NCBI GenBank assembly: GCA_963763135.1
Contig: CAVXNJ010000002.1
Coordinates: 124,001-188,000 of the forward strand
Length of the DNA: 64,000 bases
Direction: 5' to 3'
Source: JANMZO01 sp963763135
GTDB taxonomy: Bacteria > Actinomycetota > Acidimicrobiia > Acidimicrobiales > JANYDT01
This document shows, one piece after another, positions 33,776 through 43,361 of the stretch. The notes under the pieces were generated by a model. The model was not told the DNA's origin. It did not search any database and was given only the letters and a program-made list of their open reading frames with translations. Positions within the stretch are counted from its first letter, which is position 1. The number at the start of each line of letters is the position of its first letter. The translations under genes were made by a program, and so were the position numbers.

Positions 33776-34939
33776 AGAGTCGCTCCGGTCTCAGGATTGA
33801 AGAAGTGCATGCGGGTGGTGTCGACGGCAATGTCGATGGAGTCGCCGTTCGCCACCGTGGTCCGAGGGTCGAATGCTCCGACGAAGCTGGCCCGCTGGAC
33901 CGATCCGGAATCAAGATCCGAGCGTTCCTCCGCCTGCACGGGCTTGGCGTCGACGCCGAAATGCACCATGGTCTGCGACCCCAGTTCCTCGACGATGTCG
34001 ATCCTGGCCTTCAGGATTGACGCGGGTGCGGGGTTCACGAGCCGAGCATCTTCGAGATGCTCCGGCCGGATTCCGATGGTGACCGTCCCACCGGTTTCCG
34101 TCATGGAGCGAAGACCCGGATGACGGGTGAAGACGTCGTCGTTGAGCAACAGACGTTGGCTCCCGACGTGCAGCCAGACGCCGTCGGGCCCCGGTGCGAT
34201 CGTGGCCTCGGCGAGGTTCATGGCCGGGGAACCGACGAACGCCGCGACGAACGCGTTGATGGGTTCGTTGTAAACCTGTTTGGGGGTGCCAACCTGCAGG
34301 ACTTCACCGTCTCGCATGACCGCAACACGGTCGCCCATTGTCATCGCCTCAACCTGATCGTGGGTGACGTACAGCATGGTCGCTTTGAGTCGCTGTTGAA
34401 GGAGACCGATCTCGGATCTCATATGTACGCGTAGCTTCGCGTCGAGGTTGGACAGCGGTTCGTCCATGAGAAACACCTTCGGCTCCCGCACGAGGGCCCG
34501 ACCCATCGCGACGCGCTGCCGCTGTCCCCCGGAGAGCTGCTTCGGTTTGCGATCGAGGACCTCCGTCAGCCCGAGGAGCTGGGTGGCCGAACCTACACGT
34601 CGTTCGATCTCTTCCTCAGGGACGTGGCGAAGCTTCAGGCCAAACTCGATGTTCTCGCGGACACTCAAATGCGGATACAACGCGTAGCTCTGGAACACCA
34701 TTGCGATGTCGCGTTTCGCGCGGCGGAACGTCGTTGACCACTACGCCGTCGATCAGCACCTCTCCCGCCGTCGGCTCGTCGAGCCCGGCCAGTATTCGAA
34801 GAAGCGTTGACTTTCCGCACCCCGATGGACCCACGAGAACCATCAGCTCGCCTTCGGCAATCGTCAACGAAAAGTCTTTGACCGCGACAAACCCGTTGTC
34901 GAACGTTTTGGCCACGTGTCGGAACTCAACAAAGGACAT
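33772..34939 (-). pseudogene. MalK/UgpC-type ABC transporter ATPase, one +1 frameshift
   Basis: The full-length protein would have ~388 residues. The first part (34939 to ~34718) has the Walker A GPSGCGKST and ends in VVNDVPPR. An extra base at ~34717 (plus strand TTTCGCG for expected TTTGCG) breaks the frame. The second part continues AMVFQSYALYPHLSV (Q-loop), LSGGQRQRVAMGRAL (signature) and VFLMDEPLSNLDAKLR (Walker B), and ends in a TOBE domain. This type energises sugar importers. No permease or binding protein is nearby, and the gene is coupled to a USP. It could be a real pseudogene or an assembly error. Confidence 0.85.
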
Positions 34940-35049
34940 ATCCCTTACGCCCCTCGGTCAGTGGTCACCGCTCGCGATGCGTGAGTTTGCATCAAATAGT
35001 TGTCGCGCCACGGCGGACGGGCGGCTACCAGCGAAGGGCCCTGTTCCGG

Positions 35050-35099
35050 GCGACCTAGGTCCCGTAGCCCGGAAGGATCGGAACCGGGACCATGGTCTG
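35050..35099. promoter_or_regulatory. Two DevR/DosR-like boxes in a divergent promoter region
   Basis: GCGAC-CTAG-GTCCC (35050-35063) and GGGAC-CATG-GTCTG (35086-35099) have the same 5-4-5 geometry and their centres are 36 bp apart. They lie between the divergent ABC-ATPase/USP operon and the BON-DUF2267 gene. Confidence 0.55.
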
Positions 35100-35185
35100 G
35101 CCGCAGGGCGACCGGGGGCCCTTAAGTTCCGGGACCCGATGGACCAGGATCGAATGGCAGAACTAACCCGAGATTTGAGGCTGCC

Positions 35186-35947
35186 ATGACCATCAAGAAG
35201 CCAGAGCGACTTGTCCAAATCCATCGGACGGTCATCAACGAAACCATTTCGATATCGGTCGTCAGCGGGGTTGAACGGGAAGTTCCGGGTGACGCCGATC
35301 TGGCCGATGTGGTCCGTACGACGCTCGGTCCGCTGATCAAGCGACTCGATCTGCCACGAATCCACGTGATGGCCGAAGGTCATCGGGTCCTGCTCCACGG
35401 TGATGTGATGACGGAGTCCGACGCGCACCTGATCGCGTCGGCCGTTGAGCAGCTTCCGGGTGTGGAGTCAGTCGAATCTCACCTGCATGTTGGCCTCGTT
35501 CCTGGTGACACGCGGCCCTCGGAGGGAGCGCATGCCCCTTCGGAAATGATGACGGCTCTGCTCCAGACGGCCGAGTCGATCGGGCTCCAGGGCCCGCCGG
35601 CGAAAGCTGCTGCGTGGGGAGCGTTGAGCGCGATCCTCGAGCAGGTACCTCAGCCTGAACTGCATCACGTGTTCAGTCATCTGCCTACGGACGTGAACGA
35701 TTTCGTCCGACCACGGCGTCGGTACGGCGACGAGGGACTCCATTGGCAGACCGAATTGCAGCTCGATGCCGCCACCGCGTTGCGTGGGGGCATCACGATC
35801 GATGAAGCGAACCTGCTGATTCCTCTCGTGATTCGCGTGCTCAAGAAATTCGTTCCGGAAGAGGCCCGGGACATCCAGGCCACGCTCCACGCTCAGCTGA
35901 AACAGCTTTGGAGTGAAGCCGAGCCGGAAGGCCGGGACCCATCCTGA
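35186..35947 (+). CDS. BON domain / DUF2267 protein
   Basis: The 253-residue cytoplasmic protein has an N-terminal acidic part. A BON-like domain follows (~58-102, VLLHGDVMTESDAHLIASAVEQ then GVESVESHLHV), which is thought to bind phospholipids or mediate interactions. A DUF2267-like C-terminal half (~118-245) contains AAAWGALSAILEQVPQPELHHVFSHLP and ITIDEANLLIPLVIRVLKKFV. Both domains are frequent in hypoxia/stress islands of actinobacteria. GAGG lies ~7 nt before the ATG, and two DevR-like boxes are upstream. Confidence 0.78.
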   Translation: MTIKKPERLVQIHRTVINETISISVVSGVEREVPGDADLADVVRTTLGPLIKRLDLPRIHVMAEGHRVLLHGDVMTESDAHLIASAVEQLPGVESVESHLHVGLVPGDTRPSEGAHAPSEMMTALLQTAESIGLQGPPAKAAAWGALSAILEQVPQPELHHVFSHLPTDVNDFVRPRRRYGDEGLHWQTELQLDAATALRGGITIDEANLLIPLVIRVLKKFVPEEARDIQATLHAQLKQLWSEAEPEGRDPS

Positions 35948-36003
35948 CCGAGGTAACCCTGCTTAGCCCTGCTGTTGACCCCGGCGTTCGTCGGTAGGCG
36001 ACC

Positions 36004-36017
36004 GGGCCGTTCGGCCC
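36004..36017. promoter_or_regulatory. DevR/DosR-like palindrome before the SQR operon
   Basis: GGGCC-GTTC-GGCCC is a near-perfect palindrome with the same 5-4-5 spacing as the other boxes (A/T at the fourth position replaced by C/G). It lies 52 bp before the SQR start. Confidence 0.45.
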
Positions 36018-36068
36018 TAGTCCGCGTGTGGCTGCCGACGGCACTGTGGACACGAAAGCGAGGCCAAC

Positions 36069-37385
36069 ATGTCGAAGCCATCCAAGTCGGAAAGTTTGTC
36101 GAAGCGGATAGTGATTCTCGGTGGTGGTACGGGTGGCACCCTCACCGCAAACCGCCTACGTCATCACTACTGGCGACCGGAGACGACAATTACCGTCGTT
36201 GACCAGAACAACGAGCATGTCTATCAGCCGGGACTTCTGTTCATTCCGTTCGGTCTGGCCCACGACGACGAAATTGTGCGACCGCGAAAGCGACAGTTGA
36301 AGAAGGACATAGATTTTGTCGAGCAGGCCATCGACCGGGTCGATCTCGATCGCAACACCGTGGTGCTTGCCGATGGGGCTGAACTTCCCTACGACGTCCT
36401 GGTCGTGGCGACGGGCGCAACCCTGACCCTGAACGAAACCGAAGGCCTCACCGGGGAAGGTTGGAACGAGAAGGTCTTTACGTTCTACGACCTACCGGGA
36501 GCGGTGGCACTCCACAGCGCTTTGGAGAAGTTCGACGGTGGCCGAGTCGTCGTCAACGTCGTTGACATGCCGATCAAGTGCCCGGTGGCGCCGCTTGAGT
36601 TCTGCTTCCTCGCCGACTCCTATTTCACCGAGCGCGGTATCCGTGACAAGGTCGAGTTGATCTACGCCACACCACTCGACGGGGCCTTCACCAAGCCGGT
36701 TGCGTCGGGGAAGCTCAAGGGTCTCCTCGCCGACAAGCATGTGGAACTCATCACCGAATTCAACACCGGTGAGGTCGACGGGGCCGGTGGCAAGTTGATC
36801 GGCTACGACGGTCGTGAAGTGCCCTTCGACTTGGCCGTGGTCGTGCCGCTGCACAGCGGTGCAGATTACGTCGGCCGCTCCCCGGGCCTGGGCGACGATC
36901 TCAATTTCGTTCCTACCGACCCGGCGACTCTGCAGTCCAAAGCCCGGCCAAACGTGTTCGCGATCGGCGATGCGACCAACGTCCCGGCATCGAAGGCCGG
37001 TTCCGTTACCCACTTCGAAGGCGAGGTTCTGGTCAAGAACATCATTGCCTTCCTGGAAGAGGAGGATCTCGATGAAACCTACGACGGGCACGCAAATTGC
37101 TTCATCGAAACCGGCTTCGGCAAGGCTCTGCTGATCGACTTCAATTACGAAACCGAGCCCCTCCCCGGTCACTTCCCGGCCCAGGTCGGAATGCCGCTGT
37201 TGAAGGAAAGCCGCCTGAACCACCTCGGCAAACTCATGTTCCAGTGGTTCTACTGGCATGCGCTGCTTCCGGGGCGTGACATTCCCGGGATCGGCGCGGA
37301 TATGCCCAAGCGAGGCAAGGACCACGACCTCCCGGCTGGTCCCGCAAACGAACAAACCGAAACTCATCAGGAGATGAACGTATGA
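36069..37385 (+). CDS. sqr: Sulfide:quinone oxidoreductase
   Basis: SQR is a membrane-associated FAD enzyme that oxidises sulfide and passes electrons to quinone, producing polysulfide or sulfane sulfur. The 438-residue protein has the FAD motif ILGGGTGGTLTA (16-27) and the NAD-fold signature ATGAT (114-118). Candidate redox cysteines are Cys171 (IKCPVAP) and Cys344 (HANCFIETG); FAIGDATN (297-304) is the second FAD contact. GCGAGG lies a few nt before the ATG. The next gene overlaps it by ATGA, so it leads a coupled operon. Confidence 0.92.
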   Translation: MSKPSKSESLSKRIVILGGGTGGTLTANRLRHHYWRPETTITVVDQNNEHVYQPGLLFIPFGLAHDDEIVRPRKRQLKKDIDFVEQAIDRVDLDRNTVVLADGAELPYDVLVVATGATLTLNETEGLTGEGWNEKVFTFYDLPGAVALHSALEKFDGGRVVVNVVDMPIKCPVAPLEFCFLADSYFTERGIRDKVELIYATPLDGAFTKPVASGKLKGLLADKHVELITEFNTGEVDGAGGKLIGYDGREVPFDLAVVVPLHSGADYVGRSPGLGDDLNFVPTDPATLQSKARPNVFAIGDATNVPASKAGSVTHFEGEVLVKNIIAFLEEEDLDETYDGHANCFIETGFGKALLIDFNYETEPLPGHFPAQVGMPLLKESRLNHLGKLMFQWFYWHALLPGRDIPGIGADMPKRGKDHDLPAGPANEQTETHQEMNV

Positions 37386-37699
37386 GCACCGCAACATATG
37401 CAGGCGTCGTGGTTGACGTAAACGACGAAGGCTTCTTCACCAAGCCGGAGCAGTGGACGAAGGACATCGCCACCGAACTGGCGGCCAAGGAAGGTCTGGT
37501 GTCGCTTACCCCGAAGCACTGGCAGGTGCTTGATTTCATGCGTAAGGAGTACTTCGAGAAGGGCACCGGACCCACCGTGCGCGCACTCGGCAAGACGTCG
37601 GGGGTCAGCGTCAAAGAACTCTACGAACTGTTCCCGAACGGCCCGGCCAAGATGGCCGCCCGCATTGCCGGCATCCCCAAGCCGAAAGGATGTATCTGA
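37382..37699 (+). CDS. DsrC/TusE-like sulfur-carrier protein
   Basis: The 105-residue protein has the DsrC/TusE fold signature: DVNDEGFFTKPEQWTKDIA, LTPKHWQVLDFMRKEYF and KTSGVSVKELYELFPNGPAK. The penultimate Cys104 (KGCI) is the conserved sulfur-binding residue. The second Cys that true DsrC has about ten residues earlier is Ala here, so it is TusE-like and probably a persulfide carrier rather than the trisulfide substrate of DsrAB. Overlapping its neighbours, it likely receives sulfane sulfur made by SQR. Confidence 0.9.
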   Translation: MSTATYAGVVVDVNDEGFFTKPEQWTKDIATELAAKEGLVSLTPKHWQVLDFMRKEYFEKGTGPTVRALGKTSGVSVKELYELFPNGPAKMAARIAGIPKPKGCI

Positions 37700-37701
37700 T
37701 C

Positions 37702-38223
37702 ATGAGCGACACACTTGTTGCCAACACCTCCGCTGTGGAAACGCCAGCCCCGCCCAAACCGGAGAAGATCAAAAAGGTGTCCATCATCGTGTCGAAGGGC
37801 TCGCTCGAAGGCATCTATCCGGCGCTCATCATGGCCAACGGGGCCCGCGCCGAGGGAATGGAAGCGAACCTGTTCTTCACGTTCTTCGGGCTCGATGCCG
37901 TGCACAAGAAGCGTATTGAGCACATCAAAGTAGCGACGGTCGGTAATCCGGCCATGCACATACCGACCCTGCTCGGCGGGCTTCCCGGTATGTCAGCGTT
38001 GGCCACGCACATGATGACGAAGAAGATGGATGAGCTCGATATCCCACCGATCAACGAGTTCATTGAGATGATCGGAGACACCGGCGCGGGAATGTATGCG
38101 TGCAAAGCATCGGTGGACATGTTTGATCTGAAGGAAGAGGACTTCGTTGAACAGATCCAGGGCATCATCACGGTCGGCGATTTCTACGATCTCGCGGCCG
38201 GTGGCCAGATCATCTTCACATGA
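37702..38223 (+). CDS. DsrE-family (DsrE2-like) sulfur-transfer protein
   Basis: The 173-residue protein starts at an ATG 2 nt after the DsrC-like stop. The DsrE/F fold is visible (KVSIIVSKGSLEGIYPALIMANGARAEGMEANLFFTFFG), with the reactive Cys134 in GMYACKASVDMF. This resembles the membrane-linked DsrE2/peroxiredoxin-like group that moves sulfane sulfur with TusA/DsrC partners. Its stop overlaps the nifJ start (ATGA). The position between a DsrC-like carrier and PFOR is notable; a relay from SQR is inferred. Confidence 0.88.
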   Translation: MSDTLVANTSAVETPAPPKPEKIKKVSIIVSKGSLEGIYPALIMANGARAEGMEANLFFTFFGLDAVHKKRIEHIKVATVGNPAMHIPTLLGGLPGMSALATHMMTKKMDELDIPPINEFIEMIGDTGAGMYACKASVDMFDLKEEDFVEQIQGIITVGDFYDLAAGGQIIFT

Positions 38224-41200
38224 GTGCCGACATCTCAGATCTCAAACCCACAGCCTCGCGTAACACCGAAATCCTCGACGGCAACGAAGCCGTCGCGCGC
38301 ACTGCCTACCGGTTGTCGGAAGTCATCGCCATCTATCCGATCACACCGGCTTCAGGCATGGCCGAACTTTGCGACCAGTGGGCCGCCGAGCACCGACCGA
38401 ATCTCTGGGGCACGGTGCCGGATGTGATCGAGATGCAGTCCGAAGCCGGGGCCGCGGGAACGTTGCACGGCGCCGCAATGCGTGGCGCGCTGGCCACCAC
38501 GTTCACCGCATCGCAGGGACTCCTGCTCATGATGCCGAACATGTTCAAGTTGGCCGGCGAGCTCACGCCGACGGTGATCCACGTTGCGGCTCGGGCCGTG
38601 GCGACGCACGCGCTTTCGATCTTCGGTGACCACAGCGACGTGATGGCTGTGCGATCGACGGGCTTCGCCATGCTGTCGGCCGGTTCGGTCCAGGAAGCTG
38701 CGGATCTGGCGCTCGTGGCGCATGCCGCAACGCTCGCCAGTCGCGTGCCCTTCCTCAACTTCTTCGACGGATTCCGAACCTCTCATGAGGTGGCGACCGT
38801 TGAGATCCCGACCGACGACGACGTTCGCTCGCTGATCGACGAAAACGCCATCGCCGCCCTTCGCGGGCGCGGTCTCGACCCCGACCATCCGAAGCTACGG
38901 GGTTCGGCTCAGAACCCCGACGTGTTCTTTCAGGCGCGCGAGGCGATCAATCCTTATGTCGACGCGGTTCCCGGCATCGTCGAGGAACTCCTCGGCCGAC
39001 TCGCTATCCGGACCGGTCGCCGCTACGGCCTGGTCGACTACTACGGTGCGCCTGATGCAGATCGCGTCGTCGTGGTCATGGGATCGGGCGTCGGTGCCAT
39101 CGCCGAGACGGTCGACGCGCTTCGGGCGATGGGGGAGAAGGTCGGGGTCGTGCAGGTGCGCCTGTACCGCCCGTTCCCCGTCGCCGCGTTCTTGGCGGTT
39201 CTCCCACCATCGGTCACCCGTCTCGCGGTCCTCGATCGAACGAAGGAACCCGGAGCGACCGGCGACCCGCTGTTTCTCGACGTTCTGGGCGCCCTGAACG
39301 AACTGAACGAATCTGATCCGGGCCGCGTTCGACCGCTGGTCATCGGTGGACGTTACGGGCTCGCCTCCAAGGAGTTCACGCCAACCATGGCCCGGGCGGT
39401 GTACGACAACCTCGCACTGCCGAATCCGAAGCGTCGGTTCACCGTCGGCATCGTCGACGACGTGTCGAACAGCAGCCTCCCGCTGACGTCGCCGCTCGAC
39501 ACCGAGGACTCCGACCTACGCGCGGTGTTCTTCGGGATGGGCTCCGACGGAACCGTCGGGGCCAACAAGTCGACGGCCAAGATCGTCGGCAACGCCCGCC
39601 ACGGCTACGCGCAGGGGTACTTCGTCTACGACTCGAAGAAGTCGGGATCGATGACCGTGTCGCACCTTCGGTTCTCCAGCCGCCCGATCCGTTCGACGTA
39701 CCTGGTGTCCGACGCGCATTTCGTCGCGTGTCACCAGATCGGCCTGCTGGAGCGCGTCGATGTGCTGGCCGCCGCCCGTCCGGGCGGGATCTTCCTCCTG
39801 AACAGCCCGTTCGCCCCTGAGCGCACCTGGGATCAACTTCCTTTGGAAGCTCAGCAGCACATCATTGAAAAGAATCTACGCGTACATATTATTGATGCCC
39901 ACCGGTTGGCGGCTGAAGTCGGCCTGCCGGGTCTCATCAGCACGGTTATGCAGACCGCGTTCTTTTTGGTGACCGACCTGATCCCGCCGGAAGAAGCCCT
40001 CGAAGCCCTTCGGGCGTCGATCCGGAAGTCCTATGCGCTTCTCGGCCCGAGGATCATCGAGGCCAACCTGGCCGCGGTCGACGGTGTCGTGAGTCGACTG
40101 AGTGAGCTTCCGGTTCCGACTCCGGTCGGCGGAACTGCGGTCGGATCGGTGCTGACCGGTGCGGCCCGCAAGTCGGCGGTTCCCGCCGACGCCGACGACT
40201 TCGTGAAGCGCGTGACGGCCATGATGCTGTCGGGTGAGGGTGACCTCCTCCCGGTCAGTGCCATGCCGATCGACGGTACGTTCCCGACGGGAACGGCCCG
40301 AGTGGAGAAGCGTCGCCTGGCGACCGAGATCCCGGTGTGGGATCCCGACATCTGCATCGATTGTGCGCGCTGCACTCTGGTGTGTCCTCACGCCGCTATC
40401 CGCCTGAAGGTACATGCTCCAGAAGCCGTAGTCGGCGCTCCGGACGGGTTCGCATCGAAGGCGTTCCGGTCCCATGAACACCCCGGACTGCAACTCACCA
40501 TTCAGGTAGCCCCTGAGGACTGCACCGGATGCGGCGTGTGCGTCGATGTATGCCCGGCCCGGTCCAAGTCGGAGGTCAAGCACAAGGCACTGAACATGGA
40601 GCCGGCGGCCCCGAGGATGGACTCGGAGATCGATAAGTGGGCATACTTCCTTGGCATGGGTTCGGTTGAACCCGGGCTCCTTGATCCTTCGACGGTCAAG
40701 GGTTCGCAAGCCCTTGAACCGCTCTTCGAGTTCAGCGGAGCATGCTCCGGATGCGGTGAGACGCCGTATCTGAAGCTGCTGAGTCAGATGTTCGGCGAGC
40801 GCAGCGTGATCGCGAATGCCACCGGATGCTCGTCGATCTACGGGGGAAATCTGCCAACCACGCCGTGGTCGGTCAATGCCGACGGACGTGGACCGGCATG
40901 GGCGAACTCACTGTTCGAAGACAATGCGGAGTTCGGTCTCGGCATGCGCATCGCGCTGGATCGCCAGAACGACGTAGCTGTCGCCGCACTGACCCGCCTG
41001 GCCGCGTTGGCAGACATTCCGAGGCAACTCGTGACCTCGCTGTTGGCTATCGATTCCTCCCTGCCCGCAACCCATGCGGAGATGGCGACCCAACGTGAGC
41101 TGGTGACTGATCTCAACGCGACGCTGCAGGCACTTGGTACGCGCGCTGACGAAGTTGGAAATCTGGCGCGTTGGCTGCTTCCGCTGACCGGCACGTTGCT

Positions 41201-41915
41201 GCGTCGCAATGTCTGGATCGTCGGCGGCGACGGTTGGGCGTACGACATCGGCTCCGGTGGTCTCGACCACGTGCTCGGGTCGGGTCGCGACGTGAACATC
41301 CTTGTGCTCGACACCGAGGTGTACTCCAACACTGGAGGTCAGGCTTCGAAGGCGACACCGCGAGGAGCCGTCGCGAAGTTCGCGGCGGGCGGCAAGCGGA
41401 TGGCGAAGAAGGATCTCGGGGTGGAAGCCCGACGGTACGGCAACGTCTACGTCGCGCAGATCGCCATCGGGGCCAACGACGTGCAGGCGGTCAAGGCATT
41501 CGCTGAGGCGGAAGCCTGGCCCGGTCCGTCGCTCATCGTCGCCTACTCGACGTGCATCGCGCACGGGATCGAGATGCGAACGTCGATGTCGCACCAGAAG
41601 GACGCGGTGAAGTCGGGCTACTGGCCGCTGTACCGCTACAAGCCGGGAGGCGACGAGCACGTGACGCCGTTCCAACTCGACAGCAAGGCACCGACGATTC
41701 CTGTCGACGTGTTCATGGGAGCCGAGACCCGGTTCGCCACGTTACGGCGATCCGATCCGGTCGCGGCGGCCGACCTGACGGCCCTCGCGCAACGAGATAT
41801 CGACGAGCGTTGGCGCTACTACGACCAATTGGCGCACGTGGAGCGAACGGTGCCGGGATCATTCGTCGAACACGCCCCGATCGACGAGTCTGAGGGAGAA
41901 GACGATGGCCGCTGA
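38220..41915 (+). CDS. nifJ: Pyruvate:ferredoxin/flavodoxin oxidoreductase (single-chain)
   Basis: PFOR decarboxylates pyruvate to acetyl-CoA and CO2, reducing ferredoxin or flavodoxin; it is usually an oxygen-sensitive enzyme. The 1231-residue protein has the thiamine-binding N-terminal domain (AIYPITPASGMAE), the gamma-like region (FFGMGSDGTVGANKS) and two 4Fe-4S motifs, CIDCARCTLVC (~715-725) and CTGCGVCVDVC (~769-779). The C-terminal TPP domain has CSGCGETPY (~842), NATGCSSIYGGNLP and LDTEVYSNTGGQASKATPRG. The start overlaps the DsrE-like stop and the end overlaps the next gene by 11 bp. It is the metabolic core of the island. Confidence 0.96.
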   Translation: MSADISDLKPTASRNTEILDGNEAVARTAYRLSEVIAIYPITPASGMAELCDQWAAEHRPNLWGTVPDVIEMQSEAGAAGTLHGAAMRGALATTFTASQGLLLMMPNMFKLAGELTPTVIHVAARAVATHALSIFGDHSDVMAVRSTGFAMLSAGSVQEAADLALVAHAATLASRVPFLNFFDGFRTSHEVATVEIPTDDDVRSLIDENAIAALRGRGLDPDHPKLRGSAQNPDVFFQAREAINPYVDAVPGIVEELLGRLAIRTGRRYGLVDYYGAPDADRVVVVMGSGVGAIAETVDALRAMGEKVGVVQVRLYRPFPVAAFLAVLPPSVTRLAVLDRTKEPGATGDPLFLDVLGALNELNESDPGRVRPLVIGGRYGLASKEFTPTMARAVYDNLALPNPKRRFTVGIVDDVSNSSLPLTSPLDTEDSDLRAVFFGMGSDGTVGANKSTAKIVGNARHGYAQGYFVYDSKKSGSMTVSHLRFSSRPIRSTYLVSDAHFVACHQIGLLERVDVLAAARPGGIFLLNSPFAPERTWDQLPLEAQQHIIEKNLRVHIIDAHRLAAEVGLPGLISTVMQTAFFLVTDLIPPEEALEALRASIRKSYALLGPRIIEANLAAVDGVVSRLSELPVPTPVGGTAVGSVLTGAARKSAVPADADDFVKRVTAMMLSGEGDLLPVSAMPIDGTFPTGTARVEKRRLATEIPVWDPDICIDCARCTLVCPHAAIRLKVHAPEAVVGAPDGFASKAFRSHEHPGLQLTIQVAPEDCTGCGVCVDVCPARSKSEVKHKALNMEPAAPRMDSEIDKWAYFLGMGSVEPGLLDPSTVKGSQALEPLFEFSGACSGCGETPYLKLLSQMFGERSVIANATGCSSIYGGNLPTTPWSVNADGRGPAWANSLFEDNAEFGLGMRIALDRQNDVAVAALTRLAALADIPRQLVTSLLAIDSSLPATHAEMATQRELVTDLNATLQALGTRADEVGNLARWLLPLTGTLLRRNVWIVGGDGWAYDIGSGGLDHVLGSGRDVNILVLDTEVYSNTGGQASKATPRGAVAKFAAGGKRMAKKDLGVEARRYGNVYVAQIAIGANDVQAVKAFAEAEAWPGPSLIVAYSTCIAHGIEMRTSMSHQKDAVKSGYWPLYRYKPGGDEHVTPFQLDSKAPTIPVDVFMGAETRFATLRRSDPVAAADLTALAQRDIDERWRYYDQLAHVERTVPGSFVEHAPIDESEGEDDGR

Positions 41916-42921
41916 CCTGTCCACCACCTACATGGGTCTGGCGCTCAAACATCCGATCGTGGCCTCGGCCAGCCCGTTGACCGGTCGTTTGGAATCGCTT
42001 CAGGCCCTCGAAGCTGCCGGAGCCGCAGCCGTCGTGCTGCCGTCGTTGTTCGAAGAGGACTCCGAGCACGAAATGGCCTTCATGCTCGGCGCCAGCGGGT
42101 TGGGTTCGCTCGTGCACGCCGAGTCGGTGAACCATCCGCCTTTACTGACCGAACCGCTCGACATCGTCAAGCGATTCACGGATCTGGTCGCGGCAGCCAA
42201 GGCCTCGCTGACCATTCCGGTGATCGCCAGTGTGAACGGCACCACTCCGTCAGCGTGGACCCGTCATGCGGCCCAGTTGGTCGGAGCCGGCGCCGACGCG
42301 TTGGAGCTGAACGTGTACCGCGTTGTGGCCGACCCGTCGGCCAACGCGCAGACGGTCGAGGACGCGATCCTCACGCTGGTCGAATCAGTACGCGCGCAGA
42401 TCATGGTTCCGCTGGCCGTCAAACTCGGCCCATACTTCACCGCGCTCCCGTCGTTTGTTCACCGTCTGGTTGACGCCGGAGCGAATGGCATCGTGCTGTT
42501 CAACCGCTTCTACCAACCCGACATCGATCTCGAGGAACTCGAGGTGCGGGCCAGTCTGGACCTGTCAACTTCGGCTGATCTTCGTTTGCCGTTGCGGTGG
42601 ACCGCGTTGCTGAGTGGCACGATCGACGCCGACGTCGCCCTGTCGGGCGGCGTGCAGGAATCGACCGATGTCGTGAAGGCACTTCTGGCCGGGGCTAGTG
42701 CGGTCATGACCACGTCGTCGCTGCTCCACCACGGAGCCGCGCATCTCACGCATCTGCTCAACGGGATGACCGAGTGGCTGAACGAACGGGATTACGAGTC
42801 CGTCAGCCAGATGTGCGGGTCGATGGCCGTGGGCAACGTGCCCGATGCCGATGCGTATGAACGCGCCAACTACGTGCGAGTGATCCAAGAAGCGAGCCGG
42901 GTTTACAGCCGCCGGCGATGA
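41905..42921 (+). CDS. Dihydroorotate dehydrogenase-like flavoprotein
   Basis: The 338-residue protein has the class 1 DHODH TIM-barrel fold (LSTTYMGLALKHPIVASASPLT, PVIASVNGTTPSAW, GADALELNVY, VPLAVKLGPYF, ALSGGVQESTDVVKALLAGASAVM). PFOR-linked members of this kind are known from cyanobacteria and other bacteria, directly after nifJ; their role is unclear and may be electron transfer rather than pyrimidine synthesis. The ATG lies inside the nifJ end. It is the last gene of the coupled operon. Confidence 0.9.
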   Translation: MAADLSTTYMGLALKHPIVASASPLTGRLESLQALEAAGAAAVVLPSLFEEDSEHEMAFMLGASGLGSLVHAESVNHPPLLTEPLDIVKRFTDLVAAAKASLTIPVIASVNGTTPSAWTRHAAQLVGAGADALELNVYRVVADPSANAQTVEDAILTLVESVRAQIMVPLAVKLGPYFTALPSFVHRLVDAGANGIVLFNRFYQPDIDLEELEVRASLDLSTSADLRLPLRWTALLSGTIDADVALSGGVQESTDVVKALLAGASAVMTTSSLLHHGAAHLTHLLNGMTEWLNERDYESVSQMCGSMAVGNVPDADAYERANYVRVIQEASRVYSRRR

Positions 42922-42987
42922 TCAGCTGGTGCTCAGCCACCCTGCACACGTGGGTGCCGGCCGACGGGGTTCGAGGTCTGGCGCCCT

Positions 42988-43158
42988 TTACTCGGGCGCT
43001 TCGTTGAGTTCGGCGGCCAGGGCCAGATCGTCGAGGTTGTCGAGCAGATCGTCGGCGCTCATCTCACCGGGGACATCCTCGGTCTCTTCGTAAAGTTCGA
43101 CTTCGTCTTCGGCCGGGTGCTTGATCGGTTGCGGTGGGCTTTCGTGTGGGTGTGTCAC
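42988..43158 (-). CDS. Small acidic protein
   Basis: The 56-residue protein starts at a GTG (VTHPHESPPQ) with AAGGGA 8 nt upstream. It is very acidic (EDEVELYEETEDVPGEMSADDLLDNLDDLALAAELNEAPE) and has no cysteine. The C-terminal part could form a helix. It is opposite to the nifJ operon. No family is recognised. Confidence 0.55.
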   Translation of the reverse strand: MTHPHESPPQPIKHPAEDEVELYEETEDVPGEMSADDLLDNLDDLALAAELNEAPE

Positions 43159-43361
43159 GTGCGTTCCCTTGAATTGGTAAAGCGGATGAATCTCTCCTCC
43201 CACCGTACCCACTTTCCCTGCTCGACGCAGATCGCAGTTGCAGAAATTTTTCGGGAGGGGTAAGTGTTGATGTAGTCAATGTTGTTCGAAGTGTCGTTGT
43301 TCGATGTTTTCTCAGTGGAAGCGTCGTTACACGTGCACGCGATCGCAAGGAGTGACATGAC

